NCBI GenBank assembly: GCA_937124965.1
Contig: CAKZLB010000055.1
Coordinates: 1 to 64,000 of the forward strand
Length of the DNA stretch: 64,000 nt
Origin: an uncultured Bacteroidota bacterium
GTDB taxonomy: Bacteria; Bacteroidota; Bacteroidia; NS11-12g; UBA9320
Direction: 5' to 3'
Within the stretch, counting starts at the first letter, position 1. Every line of letters begins with the position of its first letter. A program made the position numbers and the translations under genes. Below the pieces are notes generated by a model. That model saw only the letters and a list, made by a program, of their open reading frames with translations. It searched no databases and was not told the origin of the DNA. Below, one piece after another: positions 27,690-36,544 of the stretch.

Positions 27690-29951
27690 TTATTTAGAAT
27701 GTTGATAGAAGCAAGATGTTTTGTCTAGTCTTAAGGCTGTAACTGGTGAGTTTTCCCCTTTGAATAGACGGAAAGCCATAAAGAACCGACTGTTCGCAGG
27801 AATTTTCAGTAGCTGAATTAGTGAATCATTAATTTGATTTAATTTGTTTCTTTCATAGTCAGAAATTGTGCTCGATTCCATTTTGGCAACGTTAGGAAGC
27901 ACTGCAATCGAAGTCAATGGGTGCATTTCTAATTTCAGTTTCGTCAGTGTTAACCAAAGTCTTTCGAATAACTGACCTGCTTTTAGCTTGGTACTATTCT
28001 CGAAACTATCACCATACATTATTACCAACCCTGGACTTAAGTCGATTCCTTTTGTAATTATATCGCCAAACCCAGAACCACCTTTCCACTGACGCAGCTT
28101 CTGAACGACTTCACTGTTTTTAGATATTGTGAAACCTGCGTGTTCAGTTGCCGTTAAGTTAATTGTGTTAATATCAATTCCATCTCGTTTGGCACGAGCC
28201 TCTTCTTTCGACCACCTTACTTCATTCACGAAATCTCGATGTCCATTAGGATTAACTAATCGAATTTGTTCTAACTGACCTAAAAGCTCACCTATTTTGG
28301 ATTTAAGGTCATTCTCTTCTATAACGATAAATTTAAAAGGACTTGAATCTCCGTAACGTCTAATTGTCTCGAAATCCTGGTTTTCAATTGGATGAGATTC
28401 AATATTTAGGCGATTTGTTCTTCTTGTTGTTAAGTATGGGAATAGTTCATCTCGTACAATCGGACTTTTGGGCTGCTCAAACCAGAAATGCCCAATGGGT
28501 TTGTCTGGAATTCCTAAATTGTTGGGTTTTATAATACTATGCAGTTTAACACCTAAAGCCGTTGATGAAATTTTTAAATTTTCAAGAGCACACCCTAAAC
28601 TAAGCGCTGCGGCAATGTGTTCTTGATCCCAATAGGATTTTCCTCTTGACGTATTGTGATATAAAAAAAGTTGACCGTTTTTATACAGCCAAGTCCATGG
28701 TTGATTGTTTGCTGCCGATGGCGCAATTAAGATGTCGTCAACCAACTGCTTTAACTGTGATTCACTCAATTCTATCTGACCCGGGTGACTGGGCACATCA
28801 ACAGATTCGATTAATTTCTTATAATCTATGGGTGTAATGACTGCATCTTTGTGATACGTAATTTGGCTTTTACTACTTGTGTCACTTGCCACTGTTTCGA
28901 AGTCAGAATAGTATCTACCTGAAAGCACATTTTCTCCAAGGAGTATTCGCCTTGAGATACTTGCTACTAAACCACCTCCAGTTACAACAGAACTCGCTAA
29001 CTGAGGCCATGTTGAAATCGATTGTTCAATTTCTAACATTGAAGCTCGTAAGGATACACTAGTATCATCGATACCTATCATCTTTAACATATAAGGCACC
29101 TTGTCTTCATTCGTTTTCAACGTTTTCAGCGTTTCAACGTCAAGATTCTCTACAAGTCCATGAAGAATTGGTCGCTCAGGTTCAAGGTCAAATCGCTCAA
29201 TGTCCAGCATTGCTCGGTCATTTGTTTCCATAACCACGGGAATGCCAAGACTCTTTGCCTTTTGACGGGCAATAATTTTTATATCAAGGCCGTCACATTC
29301 TTCAACCAACATATCGAGGTTACCATCAAGGCTAAAAAAATCATCGATGTTTTCTTCCGTTATTCCATCTTCATAAACAACTGTTTTTAGGTATGGATCA
29401 AATTCAGCAATCTCCCGCGCCACGATAATAGACTTGTTTGTCGCCATATTAATCAAGCTTGTTCGTATCCTATTAAGGTTGCTTAATTCAATTTCATCAA
29501 AATCGGCAAGTCTTATTTCTCCAAACATTCGCTCCATTGCCATTGTAATCGCCACGGTCTTTCCAACCGACAATCCAATTACCCCAACTTTTTTTGTAGA
29601 AAGCAGTACTTGTTGCTCGTGGGTAATCTTATATTTATTTCTATTCGTGCGTACTTCTATAAACTCAGATTCACATAGGATGTGAACTAAGTTATTATTC
29701 CAAGGAAAAAATACCCAATTCCCAATTGAGTCATAACTGTTACCCTGTAAATAATCCTCAAGCAGTTGTTGATATATTTTAGAAGTTTTTGATATTTTTA
29801 GTTTGGGATTTCGACATTTCAGCAATTCGAAAACTTGCATCTCAATTGTGTCTGAGATTTGAACATTTGGCATTTGTCTCAGTTCATCAAGCCTATCATG
29901 GCTCGATTCGTCAGACCTTGCTGGGAAGATGTGTGCTTTATATTCTTGCAA
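27690..29951 (-). CDS. ThiF/E1-like and nitroreductase fusion (Rv1355c/MoeY-like)
   Basis: 753 residues. After about 115 residues with no clear assignment comes an E1-like adenylating domain (about 118-345): nucleotide loop GVIGLSVGK, then ADFDEIELSNLNRI, the ThiF/MoeB Asp-x-Asp...SNLxR signature. A flavin nitroreductase-like domain (about 395-740) follows, with APSAANNQPWTW and TTRRTNR. This architecture matches the Rv1355c family ('MoeY' of Mycobacterium tuberculosis), whose reaction is unknown. The E1 zinc CxxC motifs are not seen. The start is TTG at 29949-29951; an in-frame stop lies six codons upstream and no ATG intervenes. It heads the five-gene sensory operon. Confidence 0.8.
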   Translation of the reverse strand: MQEYKAHIFPARSDESSHDRLDELRQMPNVQISDTIEMQVFELLKCRNPKLKISKTSKIYQQLLEDYLQGNSYDSIGNWVFFPWNNNLVHILCESEFIEVRTNRNKYKITHEQQVLLSTKKVGVIGLSVGKTVAITMAMERMFGEIRLADFDEIELSNLNRIRTSLINMATNKSIIVAREIAEFDPYLKTVVYEDGITEENIDDFFSLDGNLDMLVEECDGLDIKIIARQKAKSLGIPVVMETNDRAMLDIERFDLEPERPILHGLVENLDVETLKTLKTNEDKVPYMLKMIGIDDTSVSLRASMLEIEQSISTWPQLASSVVTGGGLVASISRRILLGENVLSGRYYSDFETVASDTSSKSQITYHKDAVITPIDYKKLIESVDVPSHPGQIELSESQLKQLVDDILIAPSAANNQPWTWLYKNGQLFLYHNTSRGKSYWDQEHIAAALSLGCALENLKISSTALGVKLHSIIKPNNLGIPDKPIGHFWFEQPKSPIVRDELFPYLTTRRTNRLNIESHPIENQDFETIRRYGDSSPFKFIVIEENDLKSKIGELLGQLEQIRLVNPNGHRDFVNEVRWSKEEARAKRDGIDINTINLTATEHAGFTISKNSEVVQKLRQWKGGSGFGDIITKGIDLSPGLVIMYGDSFENSTKLKAGQLFERLWLTLTKLKLEMHPLTSIAVLPNVAKMESSTISDYERNKLNQINDSLIQLLKIPANSRFFMAFRLFKGENSPVTALRLDKTSCFYQHSK

Positions 29952-30100
29952 TTTTTGTAAATTTCGTCTCAGTGAATATACTACCTGAAATTTGGAATGT
30001 CGTTACACTGAAATGAGCCCAAACTCGTTTGTGTAACCTTTTTTGGACAGTTAGTTCTAACTAGTTTTTATTCGTTTTTTATCAATTTGTTAGCTAAAAG

Positions 30101-30131
30101 TTGATAAGTTTAAAATGTTTGTTTACTTTTG
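30101..30131 (+). promoter_or_regulatory. Strong promoter of the divergent response regulator
   Basis: TTG (30101-30103), 20-base spacer, perfect TACTTTTG (30124-30131): the best consensus match in the window. The 5' leader to ATG 30204 would be about 66 bases, unusually long here. Confidence 0.65.
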
Positions 30132-30203
30132 TCCAAGATTGTGTTACGGCATAATCTGTTTTACTACTACTACTTAATAATAACTACTTAAAAATTGTTG
30201 ATC

Positions 30204-30668
30204 ATGGACACGAAGAAAATTTCTGTTCTTTACCTCGATGACGAGGTTGAAAATCTGAACTCATTTAACGCAAATTTCCGAAGAGAATTCACAGTACATC
30301 TTGCTAATAGCATTGATGAAGCGTATTCAATTATCGAATCCGAAGAGATTCATGTTGTTTTATCCGATCATAAAATGCCACACATTACTGGTATAGAGTT
30401 TTTCGAAACATTATGTAAAACACATCCTTCTATTGCTCGAATCCTTTTAACAGGCTGTTCTGAATTGAATGTTGTTGTTGATGGAATTAATCGCGGTCAA
30501 ATATTCAAGTATTTATACAAACCAATGAATATTGACTTAGTTAGAAAGACCATTAAACTAGCGTACGAAAAGTTCCTAGAAGATAAACGCAATCAAATGG
30601 ACGTGATAGAGTTAATGGAAACTAATGAGAAGTTGGAGTTTATGCTTCGACAAAAGCTTATTAGCTAA
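30204..30668 (+). CDS. Response regulator, receiver plus short helical tail
   Basis: 154 residues from the ATG at 30204 (two TTG codons just upstream are less likely). The receiver is intact: Asp12/13, phospho-acceptor Asp55 (VVLSDHKMPHITG), Thr83, Lys106. The last 30 residues are a charged helix or coiled coil, with no DNA-binding output domain. The sequence is clearly paralogous to the receiver of the pseudokinase protein across the divergent intergenic region (shared NFRREF-, TGIEFFE- and ARILLTG-like stretches). It probably competes for, or relays, phosphate in the same pathway. Confidence 0.88.
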   Translation: MDTKKISVLYLDDEVENLNSFNANFRREFTVHLANSIDEAYSIIESEEIHVVLSDHKMPHITGIEFFETLCKTHPSIARILLTGCSELNVVVDGINRGQIFKYLYKPMNIDLVRKTIKLAYEKFLEDKRNQMDVIELMETNEKLEFMLRQKLIS

Positions 30669-30719
30669 ATTATTCAATCGTTTCTTACACTTCACTGCGA
30701 TGCTTTAAAGCTTCCACTG

Positions 30720-30727
30720 TATTTTTG
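30720..30727 (+). promoter_or_regulatory. -7 box before pdxA
   Basis: Perfect TATTTTTG, 18 bases before the TTG start at 30746. No TTG at the -33 position. Confidence 0.4.
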
Positions 30728-30745
30728 TGTCTAATACTATAACCG

Positions 30746-31828
30746 TTGGATTTTAAAAATACAAAGTTAGGATTTACTCTAGGTGATGCGAATGGTATCG
30801 GTTTGGAGGTGATGTTAAAAGCCTTCAGTTCTGAATATTTATTCAAACACTGTACTCCAGTGCTTTACGGCACTAAGAGTGTTCTGGATTATTATATCGA
30901 CTCACTTGAACTTACTGAATTATCGTATCACTTAATACAGGATACAAAAGATTGTGTAAGTGATAAAATAAACCTCAAGGAAGTTAACTCACCTGAGTTC
31001 GAAGTTCGCTCAGGTCATCCAAGCAAGGAAAGTGGGGCACTAGCGCTAGCAGCATTGTTAGCTGCTGTGGAAGATGTTAAAAATGGACAAATAGAAAACC
31101 TAATAACTCTTCCTATAGACAAAAGTACAATACAGTCCGAATCCTTCGATTTTGCTGGACATACTGATTTTTTAGCTCAGACCTTTGAGACAGAAAAATA
31201 CATGATGATTCTGACGAGTGAAAATCTACGAGTTGGAGTTGTTACTGGACACATACCGCTAAATGAGGTGTCGAAGAAGCTCAGCAAAGAGTTAATCATT
31301 TCGAAAATTGAAATTTTATTAGAGAGTTTGCGATTCGATTTTGGAATAAATAAGCCAAAGATCGCAGTATTAGGATTGAATCCTCACAGCGGTGATAATG
31401 GATTGATAGGCAGTGAGGAAGTAGACGTTATAACGCCAGCCGTTGAAGAGTTTACAAATAAAGGCGAATTAGTGTTTGGACCCTATGCTGCAGACGGTTT
31501 TTTCGGTACCAAAGCGTATGAGCAATTTGACGCTGTTTTGGCAATGTATCATGATCAAGGGTTAATACCTTTTAAACAACTAGCTTTTCACGATGGTGTA
31601 AACTATACTGCAGGATTACCGATTGTTCGAACATCTCCTGATCACGGAACCGCATATGACATTGCAGGGAAAGGAATTGCTGATATTACCTCCTTGGTTA
31701 GTGCAATTTTTGAAGCAAAGAACATTTACTGTAGTAGGCTAGAATACAATGAGTTAAACAAGGACCCTCTGGCGTTCCGATCTCACAGAAAAGAAAAATT
31801 CAGTATAGGTGTTCCCAATCTGAAATAA
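30746..31828 (+). CDS. pdxA: 4-hydroxythreonine-4-phosphate dehydrogenase
   Basis: 360 residues. PdxA oxidises 4-phosphohydroxy-L-threonine in the DXP-dependent pyridoxal phosphate pathway. Visible metal-site motifs: AGHTDFLA, MYHDQGLIPFK and RTSPDHGTAYDIAGKG, plus the N-terminal TLGDANGIG. The reading frame opens with TTG at 30746, which puts the protein start right before the first beta strand; no ATG fits better. Other pdx genes are not near. It precedes the yceD-rpmF-plsX-fabH block in the same direction with its own promoter elements between. Confidence 0.92.
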   Translation: MDFKNTKLGFTLGDANGIGLEVMLKAFSSEYLFKHCTPVLYGTKSVLDYYIDSLELTELSYHLIQDTKDCVSDKINLKEVNSPEFEVRSGHPSKESGALALAALLAAVEDVKNGQIENLITLPIDKSTIQSESFDFAGHTDFLAQTFETEKYMMILTSENLRVGVVTGHIPLNEVSKKLSKELIISKIEILLESLRFDFGINKPKIAVLGLNPHSGDNGLIGSEEVDVITPAVEEFTNKGELVFGPYAADGFFGTKAYEQFDAVLAMYHDQGLIPFKQLAFHDGVNYTAGLPIVRTSPDHGTAYDIAGKGIADITSLVSAIFEAKNIYCSRLEYNELNKDPLAFRSHRKEKFSIGVPNLK

Positions 31829-31830
31829 AG

Positions 31831-31861
31831 TTCTTTTTTTCCACAAATTATACTAATTTTG
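31831..31861 (+). promoter_or_regulatory. Promoter of the yceD-rpmF-plsX-fabH operon
   Basis: TTC (31831-31833), 20-base spacer, perfect TAATTTTG (31854-31861). The start ATG at 31883 follows by 21 bases. Confidence 0.5.
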
Positions 31862-31882
31862 CCGACCCTTTCGGAAGTTGAG

Positions 31883-32401
31883 ATGGTGCGTAAAGATTTC
31901 ATGTTACAATTTGGGTCGTTAAAGGAGGGGAACCACGATTTCGACTATAAATTAGATGATGATTTTTTTTCGTTAATTCCGCAAGACTTAATTGAAAAAG
32001 GGGAAGTAAACGTTCTTTTAAAGTTAGAGAAAGCAGAACGGCGATTGACGTTGAATGTGACCATAGATGGTTGGGTTCAAAAGAAGTGCGACGTATGTTT
32101 AAGTGATTTACAGTATCCAGTTAAATCTACTCAAATCTTGCATGTAAAAATTACAGACAAGGAAATAGAGGAAGATTCGGATTTAATTGGTATTGGAAGT
32201 AATGAATATGAGTTAGACTTAGTGCAACACCTGTTTGACTATGTATATCTTTCACTTCCAATGAAGTTGAAATGTAGCGATTCTCTAAATAGAAATGAAT
32301 GTGACGACAAAGTATTAGAAATGTTAGCTGGACCAGATGAGGATGGAGACAACTCAAATCATCCGGAATGGCAGAAACTAAAAGAAATATTTAAAAACTG
32401 A
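31883..32401 (+). CDS. YceD/DUF177-family protein
   Basis: 172 residues from the ATG at 31883; a TTG-started extension of eight residues would overlap the promoter. The family pattern is present: an N-terminal beta region, CDVCLSDLQYPV in the middle and a C-terminal region ending in EWQKLKEIFKN. In many bacteria yceD sits directly before rpmF, as here, and its product is linked to 23S rRNA maturation. The Cys pair CDVC plus two later cysteines could bind zinc. It is a cytoplasmic protein. The gap to rpmF is four bases. Confidence 0.88.
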   Translation: MVRKDFMLQFGSLKEGNHDFDYKLDDDFFSLIPQDLIEKGEVNVLLKLEKAERRLTLNVTIDGWVQKKCDVCLSDLQYPVKSTQILHVKITDKEIEEDSDLIGIGSNEYELDLVQHLFDYVYLSLPMKLKCSDSLNRNECDDKVLEMLAGPDEDGDNSNHPEWQKLKEIFKN

Positions 32402-32405
32402 AAGT

Positions 32406-32591
32406 ATGGCTCATCCAAAGCGAAAAATTTCCAGAACACGGAGAGACAAAAGAAGAACTCACGACAAATTGGGTTACAAGCAACTTATCAAAGATCCAAA
32501 AACAGGAGAAGTTTCTCAATATCACCGTTTAAACCTTGAGACAGGAATGTATCGAGGAATGAAGGTTATTGATGTAAACGAAGAAGTTTAA
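32406..32591 (+). CDS. rpmF: 50S ribosomal protein L32
   Basis: 61 residues. The N-terminus MAHPKRKISRTRRDKRRTHDK is the classic L32 start, highly basic. L32 is part of the large subunit near the peptide exit region. Bacterial L32 often has a CxxC zinc motif; none is present here, so this is a Cys-lacking type. It lies between the yceD-like gene and plsX, a conserved order. Confidence 0.97.
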   Translation: MAHPKRKISRTRRDKRRTHDKLGYKQLIKDPKTGEVSQYHRLNLETGMYRGMKVIDVNEEV

Positions 32592-32612
32592 TATTAACTC
32601 CTCCAAGTTTTT

Positions 32613-33548
32613 ATGAAGATTGGGATAGATGTGATGGGTGGGGATTTCGCCCCTAATGAAACGCTTGACGGTGTTATCAAAGCATTGTCTACGCCCGAAC
32701 TCAACGACGTTCATTTAACTCTAATCGGTGATTCTTCGATTATTAATGAACGATTGCAGGGAGTTGATCTACAAGGACGTGTTGATATTGTTCATGCCGA
32801 TGAAATAATAGGTATGGCCGAGCACCCAACTAGGGCGATATCTCAAAAGCGTAATTCTAGCATTAATGTTGGCCTGAAACTACTTGCCGAGGGTCAGATT
32901 GATGGATTTGCTGGGGCAGGAAACACTGGAGCCATGATGGTCGGTGCCTTGTACACAGTAAAAGCTATCGATGGAATTTTAAGACCTTCTCTAACGTCAC
33001 TTGTTCCAAAAGAAGATGGAAGCAATGGACTAATCTTGGATGTTGGTGCAAATGCTGACGTAAAGCCTGATGTAATGGCTCAATTTGCAGTACTAGGTTC
33101 TCTATATGCACAACATGTATTAGGAATTGAAAAACCTACGGTTGGTTTGTTGAGTATCGGTGAAGAAAAAGAGAAAGGCAATCTTTTAAATCAAGCAGTC
33201 TACCCACTTTTAGAAGATCATAGATCTATTAGCTTCGTTGGAAACGTCGAAGGGAGAGATTTGTTTTCGGATAAGGCTGATGTTATAGTTTGTGATGGGT
33301 TTACAGGAAATATTGTTTTAAAAACCTGTGAAGGCTTTTTCTACAAACTCAAAAAGCGAGGAATCAATGACGATTTTCTTGACCGATTCAATTTTGAGTC
33401 ATACGGAGGAACTGCGATTTTGGGAGTAAACAAACCAATCATTATTGGTCATGGAATTTCGAAAGCAAACACATTTGTCAATATGATAAAACTGACAAAA
33501 CAGGTTGTGCTATCAAATCTTATCCAGAAAATCAAAGCAAGTCTTTAA
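32613..33548 (+). CDS. plsX: Phosphate acyltransferase PlsX
   Basis: 311 residues. PlsX converts acyl-ACP to acyl-phosphate, feeding glycerolipid synthesis by PlsY. The N-terminal DVMGGDFAPN and the GAGNTGAMMVGAL stretch are family signatures; the C-terminal NKPIIIGHGISKANTFVNMI is also typical. It is a peripheral membrane enzyme. Gene order rpmF-plsX-fabH is conserved across many bacteria, and spacing here is 21 and 31 bases. Confidence 0.96.
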   Translation: MKIGIDVMGGDFAPNETLDGVIKALSTPELNDVHLTLIGDSSIINERLQGVDLQGRVDIVHADEIIGMAEHPTRAISQKRNSSINVGLKLLAEGQIDGFAGAGNTGAMMVGALYTVKAIDGILRPSLTSLVPKEDGSNGLILDVGANADVKPDVMAQFAVLGSLYAQHVLGIEKPTVGLLSIGEEKEKGNLLNQAVYPLLEDHRSISFVGNVEGRDLFSDKADVIVCDGFTGNIVLKTCEGFFYKLKKRGINDDFLDRFNFESYGGTAILGVNKPIIIGHGISKANTFVNMIKLTKQVVLSNLIQKIKASL

Positions 33549-33579
33549 TTTTTATATTTTTACCACTTAATTTTTTGCA

Positions 33580-34578
33580 ATGAGTCAATTACATGCAGCG
33601 ATTACCGCAGTTAATGGATACGTCCCTGATGAGGTGGTGACTAATTTCGATTTGGAAAAAATCGTGGACACTACCGATGAATGGATTCGTTCAAGAACGG
33701 GAATTATCGAACGAAGAAAATTAACAGGTGAAGGCAAAGGGTCATCAGACATGGCAGTGCCAGCTGTAGAAGGCTTGTTGGAAAAACGAGGAATTTCAGC
33801 CAAAGAAATAGATTTATTAATCTGTGCTTCTGTTACGCCCGACTATGTATTCCCAGCTACATCGAATGTTATTTGTGATAAAATTGGTGCAACCAATGCT
33901 TGGGGATATGATTTGTCCGCAGCTTGTTCAGGCTTTTTGTTTGGATTAGAAACTGGTCGCCGTTTTATCGAATCAGGACAATATAAAAAAGTGGTTGTTG
34001 TTGGTGTCGACAAAATGTCAGCCATTTTAAACTATGAAGACCGCAACACGTGTATCATCTTTGGAGATGGTGGAGGGGCCGTATTGTTAGAACCAACAAC
34101 GGAAGAAGTTGGTATAATGGACAGTATTTTGAAAGTAGATGGTTCTGGAAGAGAATTTTTGCATCAAAAAGCTGGTGGATCGGTATTACCTCCTTCTCAC
34201 GAAACTATAGACCAACGTCTACATTACGTTTATCAAGAAGGAAAAACAGTTTTCAAATTTGCCGTAACGAACATGGCTGAGGTTAGCTACGACATTATGC
34301 AAAGAAATAACCTTTCTAGCGATGACGTAGACTGGTTAGTTCCTCACCAAGCAAACAAACGTATTATAGACGCCACGGCAAATCGAATGGGAGTGCCATC
34401 AGAGCGTGTGATGTTGAATATTCAGCGCTATGGCAATACAACTTCTGGTACGCTACCTCTTTGCTTGTGGGATTATGAGAATCAACTTAAAAAAGGGGAT
34501 AATTTAATTTTAGCTGCTTTTGGTGGAGGATTCACTTGGGGAGCTATCTATATAAAGTGGGCATACGATCCTAAATAA
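33580..34578 (+). CDS. fabH: Beta-ketoacyl-ACP synthase III
   Basis: 332 residues. FabH starts fatty-acid synthesis by condensing acyl-CoA with malonyl-ACP. The catalytic triad is visible: Cys116 in SAACSGFLFG, His in VPHQANKRI and Asn in YGNTTSGT. In Bacteroidota it usually prefers branched-chain primers, which would fit the fused branched-chain-type E1 at 6.5 kb; that link is inference. It is downstream of plsX and 41 bases before accB. Confidence 0.96.
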   Translation: MSQLHAAITAVNGYVPDEVVTNFDLEKIVDTTDEWIRSRTGIIERRKLTGEGKGSSDMAVPAVEGLLEKRGISAKEIDLLICASVTPDYVFPATSNVICDKIGATNAWGYDLSAACSGFLFGLETGRRFIESGQYKKVVVVGVDKMSAILNYEDRNTCIIFGDGGGAVLLEPTTEEVGIMDSILKVDGSGREFLHQKAGGSVLPPSHETIDQRLHYVYQEGKTVFKFAVTNMAEVSYDIMQRNNLSSDDVDWLVPHQANKRIIDATANRMGVPSERVMLNIQRYGNTTSGTLPLCLWDYENQLKKGDNLILAAFGGGFTWGAIYIKWAYDPK

Positions 34579-34619
34579 ACAGTACTATATTTATCGAATA
34601 ATTTAACTTAATTTGAATT

Positions 34620-35096
34620 ATGGATTTAAAAGAAATTCAATCATTAGTAAAACTGGTATCCAGTTCTAAAGTTGACCATTTAGAAATCGACAACAAAGAT
34701 TTCAGCATAAAAATAAAGAAAAACTCTGCAAAGACTGAGGTTGTGTCAATGGCTCCGGCACCTGTTCAGCCTGCACCTGCTCCAGTTGTGACTTCAGTGC
34801 CACCTGCAAACACTCAGGAGTCTGCACCAGCAAAACCTGTGGAGGAAGCGGTTAAAGGAGAAGAAATCAAGTCGCCGATGATTGGCACTTTTTACAGAAG
34901 TTCAGCTCCAGACAAGCCTTCGTTTGTGGAGGTGGGTGATGAAGTTCGTGTTGGTCAAACAATTTGTATTGTTGAAGCAATGAAATTATTTAACGAAATT
35001 GAGTCAGAAGTTGCTGGTAGAATAGTCAAAGTTTGTGTTGACGACGCTTCTCCAGTCGAATACGACCAACCGTTATTTATTGTTGAGCCTATTTAG
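34620..35096 (+). CDS. accB: Biotin carboxyl carrier protein of acetyl-CoA carboxylase
   Basis: 158 residues. The C-terminal biotinyl domain carries the biotin-acceptor Lys122 in VEAMKLFNEIE. A Pro/Ala-rich flexible linker (about residues 44-75) joins it to the N-terminal helical region. It shuttles carboxylated biotin between biotin carboxylase and the carboxyltransferase during malonyl-CoA synthesis. accC follows after 35 bases. Confidence 0.96.
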   Translation: MDLKEIQSLVKLVSSSKVDHLEIDNKDFSIKIKKNSAKTEVVSMAPAPVQPAPAPVVTSVPPANTQESAPAKPVEEAVKGEEIKSPMIGTFYRSSAPDKPSFVEVGDEVRVGQTICIVEAMKLFNEIESEVAGRIVKVCVDDASPVEYDQPLFIVEPI

Positions 35097-35131
35097 GACT
35101 CAACGTTCACCACACCCTAACGTAACAAGAA

Positions 35132-36469
35132 ATGTTTAAAAAGATTCTGATTGCCAACAGAGGTGAAATTGCGTTGCGAGTTATTCGAACTTGCAAGGAA
35201 ATGGGGATAAAAACCGTTGCAGTTTATTCCACCGCTGATAAAGATAGTATTCATTTAAAATTTGCCGATGAGGCAGTTTGTATAGGCCCTCCGCCTAGCT
35301 CGGAGTCATACCTAAACATGCCCAATATTATGGCAGCAGCAGAAATAACAAATGCTGATGCGATACATCCCGGTTACGGATTTTTATCCGAAAACGCGAA
35401 GTTTTCGGAATTGTGCAGAGAAAGTGGTGTTAAATTTATTGGAGCTTCTCCGGAGATGATCAACGCCATGGGTGACAAGTCAAACGCCAAGGCAACCATG
35501 ATTAAAGCGGGTGTTCCTTGTGTTCCAGGTTCGGAAGGCTTACTCGAAAATGTTGAAGAAGGAATTCGTCTGTCAAATGAAGAAATAGGGTATCCCGTAA
35601 TTATGAAAGCTACCGCTGGTGGTGGAGGTAAAGGGATGCGAATTGCCTGGAACGACGAAGAATTTAGAGAGGCATGGGATAGTGCTCGAAAGGAATCTGC
35701 AGCTGCATTTGGAAACGATGCGATGTATCTTGAAAAGTTCGTGGAAGAACCACGACACATTGAGATTCAAATTGCTGGTGATCAATATGGTAAAGTGTGC
35801 CATTTGAGTGAAAGAGATTGTTCTATCCAACGTAGACATCAAAAACTTATTGAAGAAGCACCATCTCCATTTGTAGACGACGAATTAAGAAATAAAATGG
35901 GAGAAGCTGCAATTAAAGCAGCATCTGCGATTAGATATGAAGGAGTAGGAACGGTTGAGTTTTTAGTAGATAAAAACAAAAATTTCTATTTCATGGAAAT
36001 GAATACACGTATTCAAGTTGAACATCCAGTGACCGAAGAGGTGATTAATCACGATTTGATTATGGAGCAAATTAAACTGGCTGCAGGTATTCCGATTACA
36101 GGTAAAAACTATTTCCCACAAGGACACAGCATTGAATGTAGAATTAATGCTGAAGATCCATACAATAACTTTAGACCTAGTCCCGGTACAATCACAGTAT
36201 TGCACAAACCAGGTGGTCATGGTGTACGTGTAGATAGCCATATTTACGCTGGATATAGAATTCCACCACATTATGATTCTATGGTAGCAAAGTTGATCGT
36301 TAAGGCGAATACTCGTCAAGAAGCGATTACTAAAATGCATAGAGCGCTCAATGAGTTTATTATTGAAGGAGTAAAAACAACAATTCCCCTTCAGATTAAA
36401 TTGATGGAAGACGAAAACTTCAAAAGTGGCAATTTCACTACGAAGTTTATGGAGGACTTTAAGTTCTAA
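35132..36469 (+). CDS. accC: Biotin carboxylase
   Basis: 445 residues, standard length. ATP-grasp enzyme that carboxylates the biotin on AccB. Motifs include the N-terminal [14 protein letters not shown], the glycine-rich ATP loop [13 protein letters not shown], the catalytic [14 protein letters not shown] and the C-terminal domain [10 protein letters not shown]. It ends the lipid operon; accA and accD are not in this window. Confidence 0.97.
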   Translation: MFKKILIANRGEIALRVIRTCKEMGIKTVAVYSTADKDSIHLKFADEAVCIGPPPSSESYLNMPNIMAAAEITNADAIHPGYGFLSENAKFSELCRESGVKFIGASPEMINAMGDKSNAKATMIKAGVPCVPGSEGLLENVEEGIRLSNEEIGYPVIMKATAGGGGKGMRIAWNDEEFREAWDSARKESAAAFGNDAMYLEKFVEEPRHIEIQIAGDQYGKVCHLSERDCSIQRRHQKLIEEAPSPFVDDELRNKMGEAAIKAASAIRYEGVGTVEFLVDKNKNFYFMEMNTRIQVEHPVTEEVINHDLIMEQIKLAAGIPITGKNYFPQGHSIECRINAEDPYNNFRPSPGTITVLHKPGGHGVRVDSHIYAGYRIPPHYDSMVAKLIVKANTRQEAITKMHRALNEFIIEGVKTTIPLQIKLMEDENFKSGNFTTKFMEDFKF

Positions 36470-36488
36470 ACAAATAATTCAAATTACT

Positions 36489-36506
36489 TTTTCTGGTACC
36501 AGAAAA
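36489..36506. repeat. Perfect 18-base palindrome between accC and the SNF2 gene
   Basis: TTTTCTGGTACCAGAAAA reads the same on both strands. It is 38 bases before the SNF2 start codon, around where a -33 region would lie, and lacks a terminator T-run. An operator for a dimeric regulator is likely; a weak RNA hairpin is possible. Confidence 0.55.
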
Positions 36507-36544
36507 CCTTCCTATTTTTACGGCTTTTGTAGTTTGTAATTTCA

